64,000 nucleotides of DNA from Pyrenophora tritici-repentis (GCF_003171515.1 NC_089390.1:1674001-1738000); one strand, 5' to 3'; counted from the first letter of the stretch, positions 34,574-46,436 are shown. Notes: generated from the letters alone by a model not told the origin. Translations and numbers: made by a program.

Positions 34574-35121
34574 GCTTGCGTGGGGTCGTCGTGGATGTGC
34601 GAGCGCATGCGCTGGCTGGATAGAGTGACGGGCGAGTAGTGATCGGGGGAAGAATGCTATGCGAAATCAATTCGTTTAGTGTACGGTATCGTTGCAGCGT
34701 GGGTTTGCGCAGTGAAAGTGAGGAGACTGGGTATGACGCGCGTGTACGGGACATAGTTTGGTTTGCGAGGCGCAAACACAACCCGCACCTTCCTAGGCGC
34801 ACGGTGACCATGGCCGCGCATGGCAGTTCTCGAGGAAACGCCAACCAGTAAAGAGAGGCAGTCAGCAAAGTATGATAACCAGTGCAGCAGCAGGAGCCAC
34901 CGATGCGCCTTCCGGATCGAGTTGCCAGTGTTGCGCCTTCCTCTAGTACGGTACAAGTAGACACAAAGCGCGCCTTCCCCGCGAATTGACGTACCGCGGC
35001 TCCACGCGGCTTAACGACCACCGAGGCTTGCCCACAGCTGCGGCATTGAAGGATGCAAACAATGTTGCTTCTGTAGTTTTGGAATTCATTCCTGTTTGCT
35101 CCATATACGACCACTGTGAAA
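34574..35121. promoter_or_regulatory. Divergent promoter region between the acidic protein and mccA
   Basis: 548 bp separates two oppositely transcribed genes. No TATA box or recognised operator. The shared space means the two genes could be co-regulated, but nothing in the sequence proves it. Confidence 0.35.
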
Positions 35122-37418
35122 ATGCGTGCTTTTCGCAAGTCTAGCCACCTCTCGCGCCAGCTTCTTGCTGCCAAAAGTGCCCGCTGTAACTCTACTGTTG
35201 CGCCAGCTACCAAGTCCCTTACCTCTGTACTGATAGCAAACCGTGGAGAAATTGCACTGTGAGAGCCGTGAAGCTGTTGAGTCTGCTTCAACTAACACAT
35301 GTCGTAGACGAGTCGGACGAACAGCTTCAGAATACGGTATCCGAACCACAACCCTCTTCACGGACCCAGACGCTAGATCACAGCATGCTTTGAGTTCGCC
35401 GTACGCTGTAAATCTCGGAGATCCCTCAGCATATCTCGATGGCGACCGGATAATACAGATCGCAAAGGAGCAGGGCTGCCAGGGTATACATCCGGGCTAT
35501 GGCTTTGTATGGGTCTCTACAAACCTCAGTGTGCAAGGGCGCTGACAGGACCTATAGCTGAGCGAGAATCCTACATTTGCACGAAAATGTAAAGATGCCG
35601 GTCTGACCTTTATTGGGCCACCATGGCAAGCAATTGAATCTATGGGCAGCAAGAGGTCAGTGACAATCACCTACTGTAGTTATGGCGGCTAACAGGTTGA
35701 AGTGAGTCGAAAGACATCATGACCAAAGCCGGCGTCCCATGCATCCCGGGTTACCACGGCTCCAACCAAGACCCAGAATACCTCAAAGAACAGGCGGCAA
35801 GTATTGGCTACCCTGTTCTTTTGAAAGCCGTCAAAGGCGGAGGCGGCAAGGGCATGCGCATCGTCAATACGGAAGCCGAGTTCTTCGACCAACTCGCATC
35901 CGCAAAATCAGAAGCGCGTAACTCCTTCGGCGATGAAGTTATGTTGGTGGAGAAATACATCACCACTCCCCGCCATATCGAGGTCCAAGTCTTCGCTGAC
36001 AAGCACGGAAACTGTGTTGCATTGGGCGAAAGAGACTGCAGTATTCAACGCCGTCATCAGAAGATCTTGGAAGAGTCCCCGGCACCCCATTTAGACGAGG
36101 CCATCAGACAGGATATCTGGGAAAAGGCGAGACAAGCCGCATTGGCCGTCGGCTATGAAGGAGCAGGAACCGTCGAATTCATCTTCGACAACGACACAGG
36201 CGAATTCTTCTTCATGGAGATGAACACCAGGCTGCAAGTCGAGCATCCCGTCACTGAGATGGTCACTGGTGAGGATCTTGTACGGTGGCAACTCATTGTC
36301 GCCGAGGGAGGAAAGTTGCCCTTGACCCAACAAGAGATTGAGCAGAGGATCAATGAGAGAGGCCATGCCATCGAAGCACGCATATATGCTGAGAACCCAG
36401 ACATGAACTTCATCCCTGACTCCGGCCTCCTATTACACCTGAAGATACCCACACCAACACGCACTGTCCGCATAGACTCAGGTTTCATCGCCGGTGACGA
36501 AGTATCCTCGCACTACGACCCTATGATCTCCAAACTCATCGTCCAAGGCCCCACCCGCGAAGCCGCCATTCTCAAGCTACGGGCCGCCCTAGAAGACTAC
36601 GAAGTAGCCGGTCCTATCACAAACATTGAATTCATAAAACGCATGTGCGTCTCCCCTGACTTCGTAGCCGGCGACGTAGAAACCGGTTACATCCAAAAAC
36701 ACCACGCCGAGCTCTTCACGCCTATACCGCCAACCCCAGAAGTCTACGCACAAGCAGCCCTGGGTCTCGCACTACAAGAAATCTCCGCCTCCAAAGCAGA
36801 CGCATGGAGCCAAGGAGGAGGACCACCCGTTACAGCTGTAGGCTACGGCTTCAGTACTTCCTACCAAGCCCGCGACATCCACCTTATCGAGACACCCGCG
36901 TCAGGCAAAGGCGAATCCACAACAACAAAAATCTCCGTTCGCCAAACCAGCCCCCGAGCACTTCGACATCACCATAGCCGATACCACGTACACCAACGTC
37001 ACATCTACCTTCTCCCCTTCATCAAACACCCTAACATCCTTTTACCCCCACACCCGCCTCTCCACAACCCTAATCCGCCACGAAGATGCCCTCACACTCT
37101 TCCACCTCGGCCGCCAGTACCGCTTCAAGCTCGCCATGCCCGCGTGGACGAAGAAGGCCCTCGGCGTCAGGGACGTCGCTAATAGCGTGCTAGCGCCCAT
37201 GCCATGCAAAGTGCTAAGAGTGGAAGTAGAAGAAGGGCAAGAGGTTAAGAAGGATCAGCCGCTGGTGGTGATTGAGAGTATGAAGATGGAGACCGTGATT
37301 CGGAGTCCGAGTCACGGCGTTGTGAAAAGGATTGTACATGGTAAGGGGGGATTTGTGTAAGGCGGGGACGGCGCTGGTGGAGTTTGAAGATCCTGGAGAG
37401 GAGGGAGAGGGGAAGTAG
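35122..37418 (+). CDS. mccA: 3-methylcrotonyl-CoA carboxylase alpha (biotin) subunit, with two apparent frameshifts
   Basis: Exons 35122-35258, 35308-35506, 35558-35655, 35703-37418; about 715 aa once frame is corrected. A basic, Ser-rich N-terminus suggests mitochondrial targeting. Then come the biotin carboxylase start (LTSVLIANRGEIAL), HPGYGF, ATP-grasp glycine loop KGGGGKGMRIV, ERDCSIQRRHQKILEESPAP and the catalytic EMNTRLQVEHPVTEM. The C-terminal biotinyl domain has the acceptor lysine in VIESMKMETVIRSP. The enzyme carboxylates 3-methylcrotonyl-CoA in mitochondrial leucine breakdown together with a beta subunit, which is not in this window. Two single-base excesses break the frame: in a C5 run near 36949-36953 (before EHFDITIAD) and in a G6 run near 37345-37350 (before DLCKAGTALVEFE). 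Both downstream frames stay well conserved, so very recent mutation or homopolymer sequence error is likely. If real, the product loses the biotin domain. Confidence 0.85.
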
Positions 37419-37843
37419 TGAGATGGGAAAGGGTAGGTAGATGGGTAGAAAAGGCATGGAATGGATAAGTTTGTTTGCTTGGTTTGCGAGGAGGGTTTGG
37501 AATCTAAATGTCGACTTCATTCGTGTAGTGGTTTTACTACACTATACAACTAAGATAAAACATTTATACATCGATTATGCGACAAACATCGCTTGAATCC
37601 GCTCGTTCAATCTTTCATACTCATTCGTTTGTCAAAGAATCTTCAGCCTACAAAATATCACGGCTGGGTATAATCCCTCCTTCTCTTTTCCACCTCCATC
37701 CATCAATCATCTACATAAACATAGGCCATCTGCTCAGCAAAAGCCAGTACCCTCATCATCATCATCGCTATATGTGCATGAAACCCGTCAAGAAAACGCC
37801 TTACAAGAAAGAGAGAACAAGAAGACTACCAACTATGACCAAC
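37419..37843. other. Convergent intergenic region
   Basis: 3' flanks of mccA and of the minus-strand one-TM protein. No supportable gene; the plus-strand frame at 37577-38290 is the shadow of the minus-strand gene. Confidence 0.45.
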
Positions 37844-39528
37844 CTAATCACTATCACTCAAACTGTCCCTCCGTCCAACAGCCCTAACACCTCCCCTCCT
37901 ATACCCATCCATGACATCGCGTCCACCCCTCTCCCTACGTGCGTTTGTTGGAATACCAACCTGCGACACGCTCTCCATGGGATGCACGCTACCAGCCTGG
38001 CTAAGACCCGGAATATGGCACGGGTAGCTCATATGGCCATGAGCATCACCGTTGGCAGTGGTGAAGATATCAGATGCTGGTGGCGCAGGCCGCGAAGAAC
38101 GGTGTTGTTGCTTACGAGGAGATTCGCTAGGACGGGAGCGGGAGCCCGAGGGACGGGGACGAGATTGCGATTGCGAGCTAGGACGGGAGGAGCGGGCACG
38201 GTCTTGAGAGGAGCGGGCACGGTCTTTGTCTTGGGAGGGGCGGGCGGAGCGGGAGCGCGGGGCGTGCTTGTTGGGGTCTGTGTAGACTGAGGGGTCGGCG
38301 TTGGGACGGTAGTCAGAGTAGTAGGATGACTCTGCGACTTCAGAGGGGGCGGTGCGTTGGGTTTTTGTGGCGAAGTCGCTGGTGGAGACACCGGTGTAGA
38401 CGGTTGCGTTGTCGTCGTCGCCGGTGGTGAAGGAGTAAGCTGCTGAAGGGGGAGCACGACGCGGGCCAGTGAGGGCTTTGCTCTTTGTGGGGGGCGCGGG
38501 TTGGTGTACCGATTTCAGAGGGGGCCGTGTACTCGGTGTAGGCGCGTGTGTACTCACTCTGGGGGCGAAGTGTACTCGGTCAGTGGACGGTTGACTTCGG
38601 CCATTTCGGGGGCTTCGGACGGTGTAGGGTTGTGCTTCTTGGACTTCTTCTGCTCTTCCTTTGCGCGCTTGGCTTCTGCCTTTTGCTCTTCCTTGCGAGC
38701 TTTGGCTTCGGCGGCTTCCTTTCGGGCAGTTTCCTTCTCAGCAGCTTTGGCCTTGCGCATACGTTCACGGGCACGCATTTCCTTGGCCTTGGCTTCTTTC
38801 TTGGGATCCTTGACTTCCTTGGACTCTCTGGTGGCTTCCTTCTTGACGAGTGGTGCGTTGCTAGAGACGTGGGAGCCGAGTTCAGAAGGTTGGGAGCCAG
38901 AGTAGTCAGTGTACATGCCATCACCGACACGGTTGAGGCCACCGACACGAGCAGCCTTCTCCTCGCGGTACTGGCGGAGTTCGGGGTCCTTGTAGTCGTT
39001 GGTGTGGTCACGGCGATGCTTCTTCTTGTGCTTGCGGCCATCACCTCCACGGAGTCCACCTTCACCCCTCTCAGCATCGCGGTATTCGGTTGCATCAGTG
39101 GTGCCAGTAACGTCGGTGTAGCCGGTATCGCTCTGTGCACCAAAGTAGCTGCCGCCGTGTACAACACTGCCGCCGCCGAGCCTGGTACTCTTGGTAGCGT
39201 TTGAGAGAGTCTTTCCGTCCGGTCCCTTGCGACGCAATACCGTCGACTTGTAGTCTTCCCAGTCGTTCTCACGCCATTTGAATCCACCATTCTTGGCCCA
39301 GAAGAAGAACCAAATGGCACCGAGAGCTAGTCCGACACCAATGAGAGCGAAGAGAGCCTGGAAGCCAGGACCGGACAGGTCGTTTGGCGGACGGGCGCCT
39401 GCAGAGGCAAGATTCTTGTACGGGTCGGAATCGCTGCGTTTGATCCATGACTTTGCCAGCTGCATAGCATTCACAGCCATAGGCGAAAGTGCACCGTCAT
39501 TTGTCGTGATGTCGGGACGTGGCGCCAT
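37844..39528 (-). CDS. Single-TM, basic low-complexity protein of unknown function
   Basis: Two exons, 38558-39528 and 37844-38480, joined by a 77-bp intron with a perfect GTGAGT donor; about 535 aa. The donor lies one base before a TGA that would otherwise end the protein at 324 residues, which supports the spliced model. One membrane segment at about residues 57-78 (ALFALIGVGLALGAIWFFFW) follows a short N-terminus, then FKWRENDWEDYKSTVLRRKG. A long Lys/Glu/Ala-rich coiled coil spans about 245-310, with an Arg/Ser-rich tail. It looks like a membrane-anchored cytoplasmic protein; no family recognised. If the intron is retained, a shorter isoform ending TEYTSPPE results. Confidence 0.75.
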
Positions 39529-40985
39529 AATGGGCGACTTTGTCGAGGCGGTGTGCTCGTAGAAGCACGACTATGGTTGCGAACAACAACGATTGCAACT
39601 GATAAAGGTAGTCACTGAAAGAATTAATGGATAGATAGTCTTGTGGGTTTGAAGTGTGCAAGTGTGGAAGCGTAGCTCCCGCTAACTTTTGGCCTGGTGG
39701 TTGTTGGGTGCAGTCTGGTGGCTGGTGCAAATGCAGGTGGTTAGGAAGAGGTTGGGGACGCAAGCGACGTCACCCCAAACAAGCCGTTGGTGCAGCAACA
39801 GCACGCGCCGGGCGACAAATTGCCACGCGGCAGCCAGCCATTGATTCAGGTCTGTACAGTTACGGGGACCGCGACCGCTTCTTGACAATTATTTTGCTTC
39901 TTACTTCCCTGGTGCGGCGGCTGTTGTACCTGCAGCCGATCTGCGCACACCGTCTTTACCCTGCCACGCCCTCCATTGAAAAGACGAGCCCACGGGTATG
40001 CGCGACGTCTTCTAAACTGTGCCAGTCATGAATATTGGACGATTACCTCTACCACACTTCCTACACCTCATAGTCGACATGTTGGTGCCACACCCGTCAA
40101 TGTCATCAGCGTCACGTGTATAGTCTTGGCATGTCTATTTGCTGGCTTCGCGCAATCTCAATGCTTCTTAGCCCTGCATCCAATCGATCGACAGCAGGTG
40201 TACGTGAGCAGTGGCAACTCGGGCCAAAAGCATTAGAGGGGCAATCTTATCAGCCATTACACTTGTAAGTCGTCGACAGAGACGGCTGATGTGTTTCCCG
40301 TAGAATGACTGTCAGATGCCGTAAGAGTGTCAACTTAGTCTTCGCGGTGCTGCTAAGCTCTAAAGCTTCGCACGCCCAGCATGCTTCTCTTCTACGGCAA
40401 CGCAGTGATTCCATCCTAGTGCTGCATGATATCCCGCCCTGGTACAACCGATAGCCATGTCAGACGGCTACGAGCGGCGACTTAAGAGCGAATGCGGAAG
40501 GTCGCAAATCCCCCGGATCATCTCCCACGCCGTCGCCAGTCTATCCACCCATCGTCAGTCATCACGTCCTATGTCAACTCGTTCCGACGCATCATCATGT
40601 CTTGGCAACAAGCCAGGAAGTAAACGCGCCAGCTTGTTTTGGCAGTTCACTGGCTGCAGCCGACCTAGTCCCCTGCAGATCCCCGCGTAGGCGCATAATG
40701 CTTGGGCTGGCCTCTGGCTTATCGCAAGCTGGTATATTAAACACCTGCCTACCATTCCATTCGTACCACTACAATGGACCCAACTTCCCGAGCAAGGATG
40801 TAACCCCGTGAGAGGTTAAGGCCAGTCGGGCAGGTGAAGTCGGAGGTGCAGTTGCTTAATCCGGCTATGCATGCTTCTTACTTGCAACGGCTCAATCACT
40901 TGACTTCCACAACATGTATATAATGACGTCGAAGCAGCTTCTCAAATTTTGATTTCTCATCTTCATAGCTACCTATTCTGACACC
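39529..40985. other. Intergenic region between divergent genes
   Basis: About 1.46 kb of probable promoter sequence for the minus-strand one-TM gene and the plus-strand carboxypeptidase. TATATAA-like sequence at about 40916-40922 lies some 64 bp before the carboxypeptidase start codon and is a plausible TATA box. No open frame is convincing. Confidence 0.45.
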
Positions 40986-42349
40986 ATGAAGTTCCTCGGC
41001 GTCACCCTCGCCTCCTTGGGCCTTGTGTCTGCTGCCACTGTCGCAAAGACGGTCAGCTACGATGACTGGAAAGTCTACCGTGTCAGTGTCGGCTCCAACG
41101 CTGTCAAACTTGAGAATGTCATGAGCAAGCTGCAACTCGAGCTCTGGAAAGGCAAGCCAGCTACCAGCGATGTCGTGGACCTCATGGTTCCACCCACTGC
41201 TATCCGGGACTTTGAAGCCTCAACCGCCGATTTTGAGACCAAGATCATGCACAACAATCTTGGACTCTCTATCGCAAACGAGACAACCTTTAGCACATAT
41301 GCCGGTATATATTCACCTCACACAACCACATACTTTGAAACTCGCGCTAACCAGTCACATCAGCCGGTGCCGCACCTAGTGCTACATGGTTCAACTCGTA
41401 CCATTCTATTGCCGACCACATGCAATGGATTTCTGATCTAGCGGCTGCATACCCCAACAATGCCGAAGTGATTTCAGCCGGCAAGTCGGTTGAAGGCCGT
41501 GACATCAAAGGTATCCACATCTGGGGTAGCGGCGGTAAAGGCTCAAAGAGAGGAGTAGTCTGGCACGGCACAGTGCACGCAAGAGAATGGATTACCACCA
41601 TGGTAAATTTGATTTCTCCCAAGAAATATAGCCACCATACTGATACCTTCCAGGTCGTAGAATATACAGCCTACCAACTCCTAACCTCGACGGACTCCAC
41701 AACCGCAAACTTCAAGAACACTTACGACTTCTACATCTTCCCCATTGTAAACCCCGACGGCTTCGCCTACACTCAAGCCACAGACCGCATGTGGCGCAAG
41801 AACCGTCAAACTACACCCTCCGCCTCCTGCGTTGGCCGCGATATCAACCGCAACTGGCCCTCGCACTGGGACCAACGTGGCGGCGCCTCCACCTCCCCTT
41901 GCGCTGAAGATTACAAAGGCCCTTCTGCTGGCGACGGTGTTGAAACCAAGGCCCTGAAAGCCCACCTTGACAGCATCGCCGCCGGAAAGGGTGTCATGCT
42001 CTACATGGACATCCACTCGTACTCGCAGCTTTGGATGTACCCCTACGGCTACACGTGCTCTGGCGCCGTGCCCAACGCCGCAAAGCACGCCTCGCTGACC
42101 AAGGGCGCTATTGCTGCTGTGAAAGCTGTACACGGGACGACTTTCACTGGCGGACCTATCTGCAACACTATTTACCAGGTTAGTGGTGACAGTGTGGATT
42201 ATGCGTTTGAGGTTGCAAAGGCGAATTTCAGTATGACGGTCGAGTTGAGAGACACGGGCACGTATGGGTTTGTACTGCCCGCGGCACAGATTGTGCCGAG
42301 TGCTGAGGAGATGTGGGCGGGTCTGAGGTATTTGGTGGCGAATATGTAG
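40986..42349 (+). CDS. Secreted M14A zinc carboxypeptidase (carboxypeptidase A-like)
   Basis: Exons 40986-41304, 41364-41602, 41654-42349; 417 aa. A signal peptide (MKFLGVTLASLGLVSA) is followed by a propeptide of about 90 residues and the catalytic domain. Zinc ligands are H178 and E181 (HAREW) and H307 (DIHSYSQLW). Substrate-binding blocks IFPIVNPDGF and GRDINRNWPSHW are present, and the general base is E383 in VELRDTGTYGF. These fit fungal M14A enzymes, secreted as zymogens that trim C-terminal residues from peptides outside the cell or in the vacuole. All key residues are intact. A TATA-like box is at about 40916. A decayed duplicate of its 3' end lies 1.1 kb downstream. Confidence 0.93.
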
Positions 42350-43020
42350 GTGGGTGAGGTAGTAATGGTGATGATGTTGGAATGGATGGGAGTAGATTGC
42401 GGTATGACTATTACATGATAGAAACCGTCCCACTGTACCCCATGAATCTGCTTCGGCATCGTGCCGTCCACGATAATAATCCCCGCTACCCCGTCTTATG
42501 AATGTAGCCATGTTTTGCACTAACAATGATTTAGAGCCCAATTATATCGGTAAGAACGGACTCAATACTTACACACCACCATTGTGCACCCTCATAAGGC
42601 ATAGCGTAGGTACAATCGACATGTTCTGGTCCCTTCTTTGCAAGGGGATCGTCTTTGGTAGGAGAACACTGTTCGCCATTAGTATGTAATTAATTGCCTA
42701 AGCATGCTATACTATACGAAATAAGATTTGTTATAAACACCACGTCTGTTGCCATAGCTCCAAGGGTAATCTGGCTTCTGTTCGCATTTGGCTCCTATGC
42801 TGCTTCCTAAATAAGAGGAAAATGCGACTAATACGAGGAGGTTGACATGCATCGTGACAAAACTTGTTCAGACCAAAGTCGTTGCAGTAATTGTAGATTG
42901 AAGGTAAGGTAAGCGCAGGTTTGACGTTGTACCAATTGTGAAGGGTGGATCTCACAGGTTTGTATGCTAGATTAGTAGTCGTAAAGGCCTGGGGCCTAGC
43001 CAACTTTCGCGCTCTGATCG
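42326..43020 (+). repeat. Copy A of a diverged tandem duplication (carboxypeptidase 3' end and flank)
   Basis: The last eight codons of the carboxypeptidase and about 670 bp of its downstream flank recur at 43459-44215 in the same order. Shared landmarks: GAGGTATTTGGTGGCGAATA, the phrase around gtagatt..gcatgacta, an ACACACCAC phrase, a GAGGAGG.TGA..T.CAT block, and AAAGGCCTGG followed by a GCGCGC/GCGCTC phrase. Confidence 0.6.
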
Positions 43021-43458
43021 TCAAACATTACCCCCGAGCCCCGAAGATCCATACATCTAAGCACCGCTGAATTCCCCCTTGTATGATCTTCATATTGTAG
43101 TCTTAGCCTCCGAGCACGAGCTAACTACCTAGGTAGTAGGCTGGCTAATTTTCCTAATACACATTCATTTTCTTATAGTTCCAAACCCCTTCACACAAAC
43201 TCTGGAGCAGATGAGACCTGAAAAAAACGACAAAGCCCCCTAGATGACACGGACTTGGCACGGAGAAGATATGATCCGCATCCAATGGGCAAATTGCGGA
43301 GATGAGTAGCTGACGACTCAACAAGAGCACCGTCTTGCTAGTACTTGATCCGATTGAGTACTAGGCTGCAAAGCATTAGGTACACCTAAAAGTATTTAGC
43401 ATAGTTCCAAGACTCTCAGTGTTGAAGTCAGGAGATGAATCTATCAACCATCGGGTTT
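43021..43458. other. Unassigned spacer between duplicated segments
   Basis: About 440 bp with no gene. Contains a CTACCTAGGTAG palindrome near 43126 and a short A run near 43221. Confidence 0.4.
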
Positions 43459-44215
43459 GAGGTACTTGATGGCGAACATGTAGGTAATGGTGATGAGAGA
43501 TCATGCTGGCATGGATAGTAGTAGATTGGCATGACTATCACATAGTAAATACCTTTCCAATATATAGCCTATGTACCCTCTCCTCCTCCTCCACCACCCA
43601 CCATAACACAGATATCTCGTCCCCTTCAGATACCCATCAACATGCTTTAGCATCCCAGCCGAAAGCATCCTTTGCGCTGTCCACGATGACAATCCCATTG
43701 TGCCATCGTAGGGTGACCTATTTGTCGCACTAAGAACAAAATCAGAACCAAGTCCTGATTTCTAGGACAAACTCAAAACCTACACACCACGAATGCCCAA
43801 TAGTGTTTTCAAAAACACGTCCGGCTGGGCCTCCTTTCATTCCGGGAGTGCATTATTCAGAAGATTAGCACGTAAGTAGATTGTTTGGCAGTGCTCTACC
43901 ATACCACGCAAGCAAGTGGCAAAGCTTGACTACCGTCTGCGCTACGGGCGTAGTAGCAGACCACCGTCACGATGACAGAATGCTTTTCCCTTGTTGACTC
44001 CCCTATAAGAGAGAACTGCTACTAACGTGAGGAGGCTGAGATACATTGTGATAAAGAGTTGCTTAGAACAAGATTATGGCAGTGATTGTTGTGCGTAGTT
44101 GGATGTAAAGCAGGTGTGATTTTGACGATCGCAATCTGTCAGAGGCAAGACTGGCATGTTTATACTGTCAGACTGTTACTTGCAAAGGCCTGGCCACCTT
44201 TGGCGCGCGACTCAC
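43459..44215 (+). pseudogene. Copy B: remnant of a duplicated carboxypeptidase 3' end plus flank
   Basis: Begins with a near copy of the last codons of the carboxypeptidase, reading R-Y-L-M-A-N-M-stop, then follows the flank of copy A with many substitutions and small indels. Sequence upstream of 43459 does not match the rest of the gene, so the second gene copy was truncated or replaced. This indicates an old tandem gene duplication. Confidence 0.55.
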
Positions 44216-44886
44216 AATGATAATCCCTTTACTCCTCGTCATTTCTGGATTGTGTTACTAGGTCTACTACTCAAGTGGCTGGAATACTGTCGGCGGCTCC
44301 CTGGAAAGGAATACTGATAAGTCTTACTACATCCATACGAACGCTAGCACGCCACGTCTGCTCGTTGCATGGTTGGAATTCAGAATCTCGGCGGTTTCTC
44401 CGGAAATAAGATGCTCACAACGGAGCACGAGCTTTGTCTTTCAAATGAGCGTTGAAGTATGCAGCGTCCATAAACCTTGGAATGCTCGAAAAAGCTTACC
44501 TAGGTACGTTTTCGCCATTGTTCGCGATAATAGTCTTGTTATTCTATAGACTAACGCAATAGTCATATTTCAGTGCCATACGCACCATCTCGTTTTAATG
44601 GTCGCGGGGCTCGCTTTATTGCTGTGGGAGATACAGAAGGTGGATTCTTTCGTGTTCGCGCTAAGCTTTTCAAGGTCCTTGATAGTACTCTAAGTTAGCA
44701 CCTAGTTGTTCTTAGTGTCTTAACTAAAGAACTATCAATCAGTTAATAGTAACGAGAGCTCTAAGAAGCTTCTTCACACTTGCCTCCACGTCTTAGATGG
44801 TTGGAATTCAGGATATTGGTAGCTTTTTAGAAATAAACTGCTGATAGTCTAGCACTAGCATCCTCCTACATTGCATCATCTGGAAA
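44216..44886. other. Intergenic region downstream of the DJ-1/PfpI gene
   Basis: No gene seen. Two diverged copies of a phrase (tggttggaattcag.at) at about 44370 and 44800, each near a cacgtct word, suggest another small old repeat pair. Confidence 0.4.
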
Positions 44887-45582
44887 TTATGTGCTCACAC
44901 CCCATGCAGCATCCCTTCTCTCGAACTCTGCAATATCTGCCACCTGATCAGCTGCCGCTTTACCATGAAGCTGCTCCACAATCCAAATAGTCGCATCAAT
45001 CCCTGAACTAACACCCCCTGCGTTCACAATGCGCACGCCGGCTTCCGTTGTGCCTGCATCCACCCACCTCTGCCTCACGACATTGACCTTTGAATCTCCA
45101 CCCGCGGCATCATCAGCCACTCTCTTGAGCATGTCAAGACCCATGTGGTGCGTCGTAATCGTGCGACCAGCTAGCACTCCAGAAGCTGCGATCAGAACAC
45201 TGCCGGTGCAGACCGACTGGAGTATTCTCTTTCCAGTTTCAGATCTGGGCTTCGATTGCGTGAACTTTTGGATCAGCTGGCACAGTTCTTTGCCCTCTTC
45301 GGCGTTGATCAAGTCCGCTATGGTGTCGAAGTGTGCACCTGGGATGACAAGGATATCAAAGTCCTCGATACGCTCTGAGACGTCGGCGAACGTGGCGTTG
45401 GGGACGTATACCAGCGCGCTGGAGCCAGACGTGACCGGATTATGATGAGCAAATGATGTCACCGAGAATGGTTGTTCAGTGCTTCCTTCGTATGGGTAAT
45501 AAGAGTAGATTTCTACCGGACCGGAAAAGTCCAGGAGATCGGCTTTCGGGTAGAGGTAAACTGCGACTTTGAATTGAGGCAT
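44887..45582 (-). CDS. DJ-1/PfpI (class I glutamine amidotransferase-like) family protein
   Basis: 231 aa, one exon, close to the family's usual length. It starts FKVAVYLYPKADLLDFSGPVEIYSYY, with the D-x-x-G-P substrate-pocket pattern of isonitrile hydratase-like members. The nucleophile elbow is LQSVCTGSVLIAASGVLAGR with the reactive cysteine. TTHH follows and an AGGVSSGID block completes the fold. Members hydrate isocyanides or act as glyoxalase- or chaperone-like stress proteins; which one cannot be decided here. Likely cytosolic. The stop is followed by the gene-poor 42-44.9 kb region and the start is about 300 bp from a transposon relic. Confidence 0.88.
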   Translation of the reverse strand: MPQFKVAVYLYPKADLLDFSGPVEIYSYYPYEGSTEQPFSVTSFAHHNPVTSGSSALVYVPNATFADVSERIEDFDILVIPGAHFDTIADLINAEEGKELCQLIQKFTQSKPRSETGKRILQSVCTGSVLIAASGVLAGRTITTHHMGLDMLKRVADDAAGGDSKVNVVRQRWVDAGTTEAGVRIVNAGGVSSGIDATIWIVEQLHGKAAADQVADIAEFERRDAAWGVST

Positions 45583-45889
45583 TGCTTTTTTGTATTCTTG
45601 TAGGTTTAATTATTTTCAGAGATAGCTGCTAGCTTGTGAATCGTTGATGATGAAGATTATCGATGTTGTTGTCGCTTTTATGTGCTTGCGCTGGGTCGGA
45701 CCGGATGAAAGACTGGATCCGTCTTCCGTGATCGCTAACTACAGTAGTTGGGTAACGTGTCCGTGCGCGTGATGCGCGGGGAACACCATATCCACTACTT
45801 CAAAAATGAGGCTATTAAGCCACGTATATAAGCGGTTGTTACAAGAATTTATAGAGGGGGAGTAATTAGATGCTTGCGATCAACTTGTA
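45583..45889. other. Short flank between the DJ-1 gene promoter and the Fot1-like relic
   Basis: Contains the probable promoter of the minus-strand DJ-1/PfpI gene. The outer part may include the 3' end of the Fot1/Pogo-like relic: a GGTAACGTG..GGGGAACACC phrase near 45751-45784 weakly resembles the inverse of sequence near 56132-56180. Confidence 0.3.
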
Positions 45890-45931
45890 CTATCTATATT
45901 TTGATGGGAGGTCGACGTTGCGGCCACGTGA
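45890..45931 (-). mobile_element. 3' end of a Fot1/Pogo-like transposase relic (segment after the LINE array)
   Basis: On the minus strand the codons after the 12-bp target word read S-R-G-R-N-V-D-L-P-S-K-Y-R-stop. They continue in frame from the segment at 55778-55925 when the LINE array is removed. The TRGR..LP..R ending is one I recall from fungal Fot1/Pogo (Tc1/mariner) transposases. Confidence 0.6.
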
Positions 45932-45943
45932 TGTGAGCTTTGG
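45932..45943 (+). repeat. Target word TGTGAGCTTTGG, first of four LINE boundaries
   Basis: The identical 12-mer is found at 46002-46013, 52030-52041 and 55778-55789. The first and last mark the host sequence on each side of the array; the middle two lie between consecutive elements. It is the target site duplication. Confidence 0.85.
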
Positions 45944-46001
45944 TTGTTGATGTTGATTATGGTTTAACGCCCTATCTGTAACCTCCCATAGGGTATTCGG
46001 A
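45932..46001 (-). mobile_element. 70-bp stub of the LINE 3' end (third copy)
   Basis: Reads on the minus strand as the last about 58 bp of the LINE 3' UTR plus its ATCAAC-type tail and the target word. It is nearly identical to 46002-46072; the tail has a small indel (one ATC fewer). It is an extreme 5' truncation, as is usual for target-primed reverse transcription. Confidence 0.8.
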
Positions 46002-46436
46002 TGTGAGCTTTGGTTGATGTTGATGTTGATTATGGTTTAACGCCCTATCTGTAACCTCCCATAGGGTATTCGGGCGGGTCCCGCCGTGGTCTTATAGTGC
46101 TGTCGCACTTGCCTCGTGGAACCTATTCCTAGGTGTTTTGTATCTAAGGGGAGTGATGTCCTGCCTATATACATGTTCGTGAAAAGGACTCCCGCCATTT
46201 GAAGCCGTTTTCCTACAATATTCTAGTATTTCGTGGCTTGCGCCTTTGATCGATGCAGTACAATGACTGCTTTTTAGAGAGAGAAACGAAAAAGTAACAA
46301 GAGGCAATTTAAGATATAATGAAAAGTTTGAAAGAGAGCGTGTGGGTTGTGGCATCTATGCGGCGTTCTGCCGCGAATCCTACACTGAATAATGCCAAGG
46401 AATTCAGCGGGTCTTTGTGAAATTCAAAAATAGAAA

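Noticed and set aside
37577..38290. 237-codon plus-strand frame
   Set aside because: Exact shadow of the second exon of the minus-strand one-TM protein; the spliced minus-strand model has a perfect donor and a coherent composition.
41681..42541. 286-codon minus-strand frame opposite the carboxypeptidase
   Set aside because: Antisense to conserved catalytic blocks of the M14 peptidase; no motif of its own.
46092..46355. 87-codon frame found in both LINE 3' regions
   Set aside because: It is conserved only because the copies are nearly identical; it lies in the 3' UTR and shows no domain.
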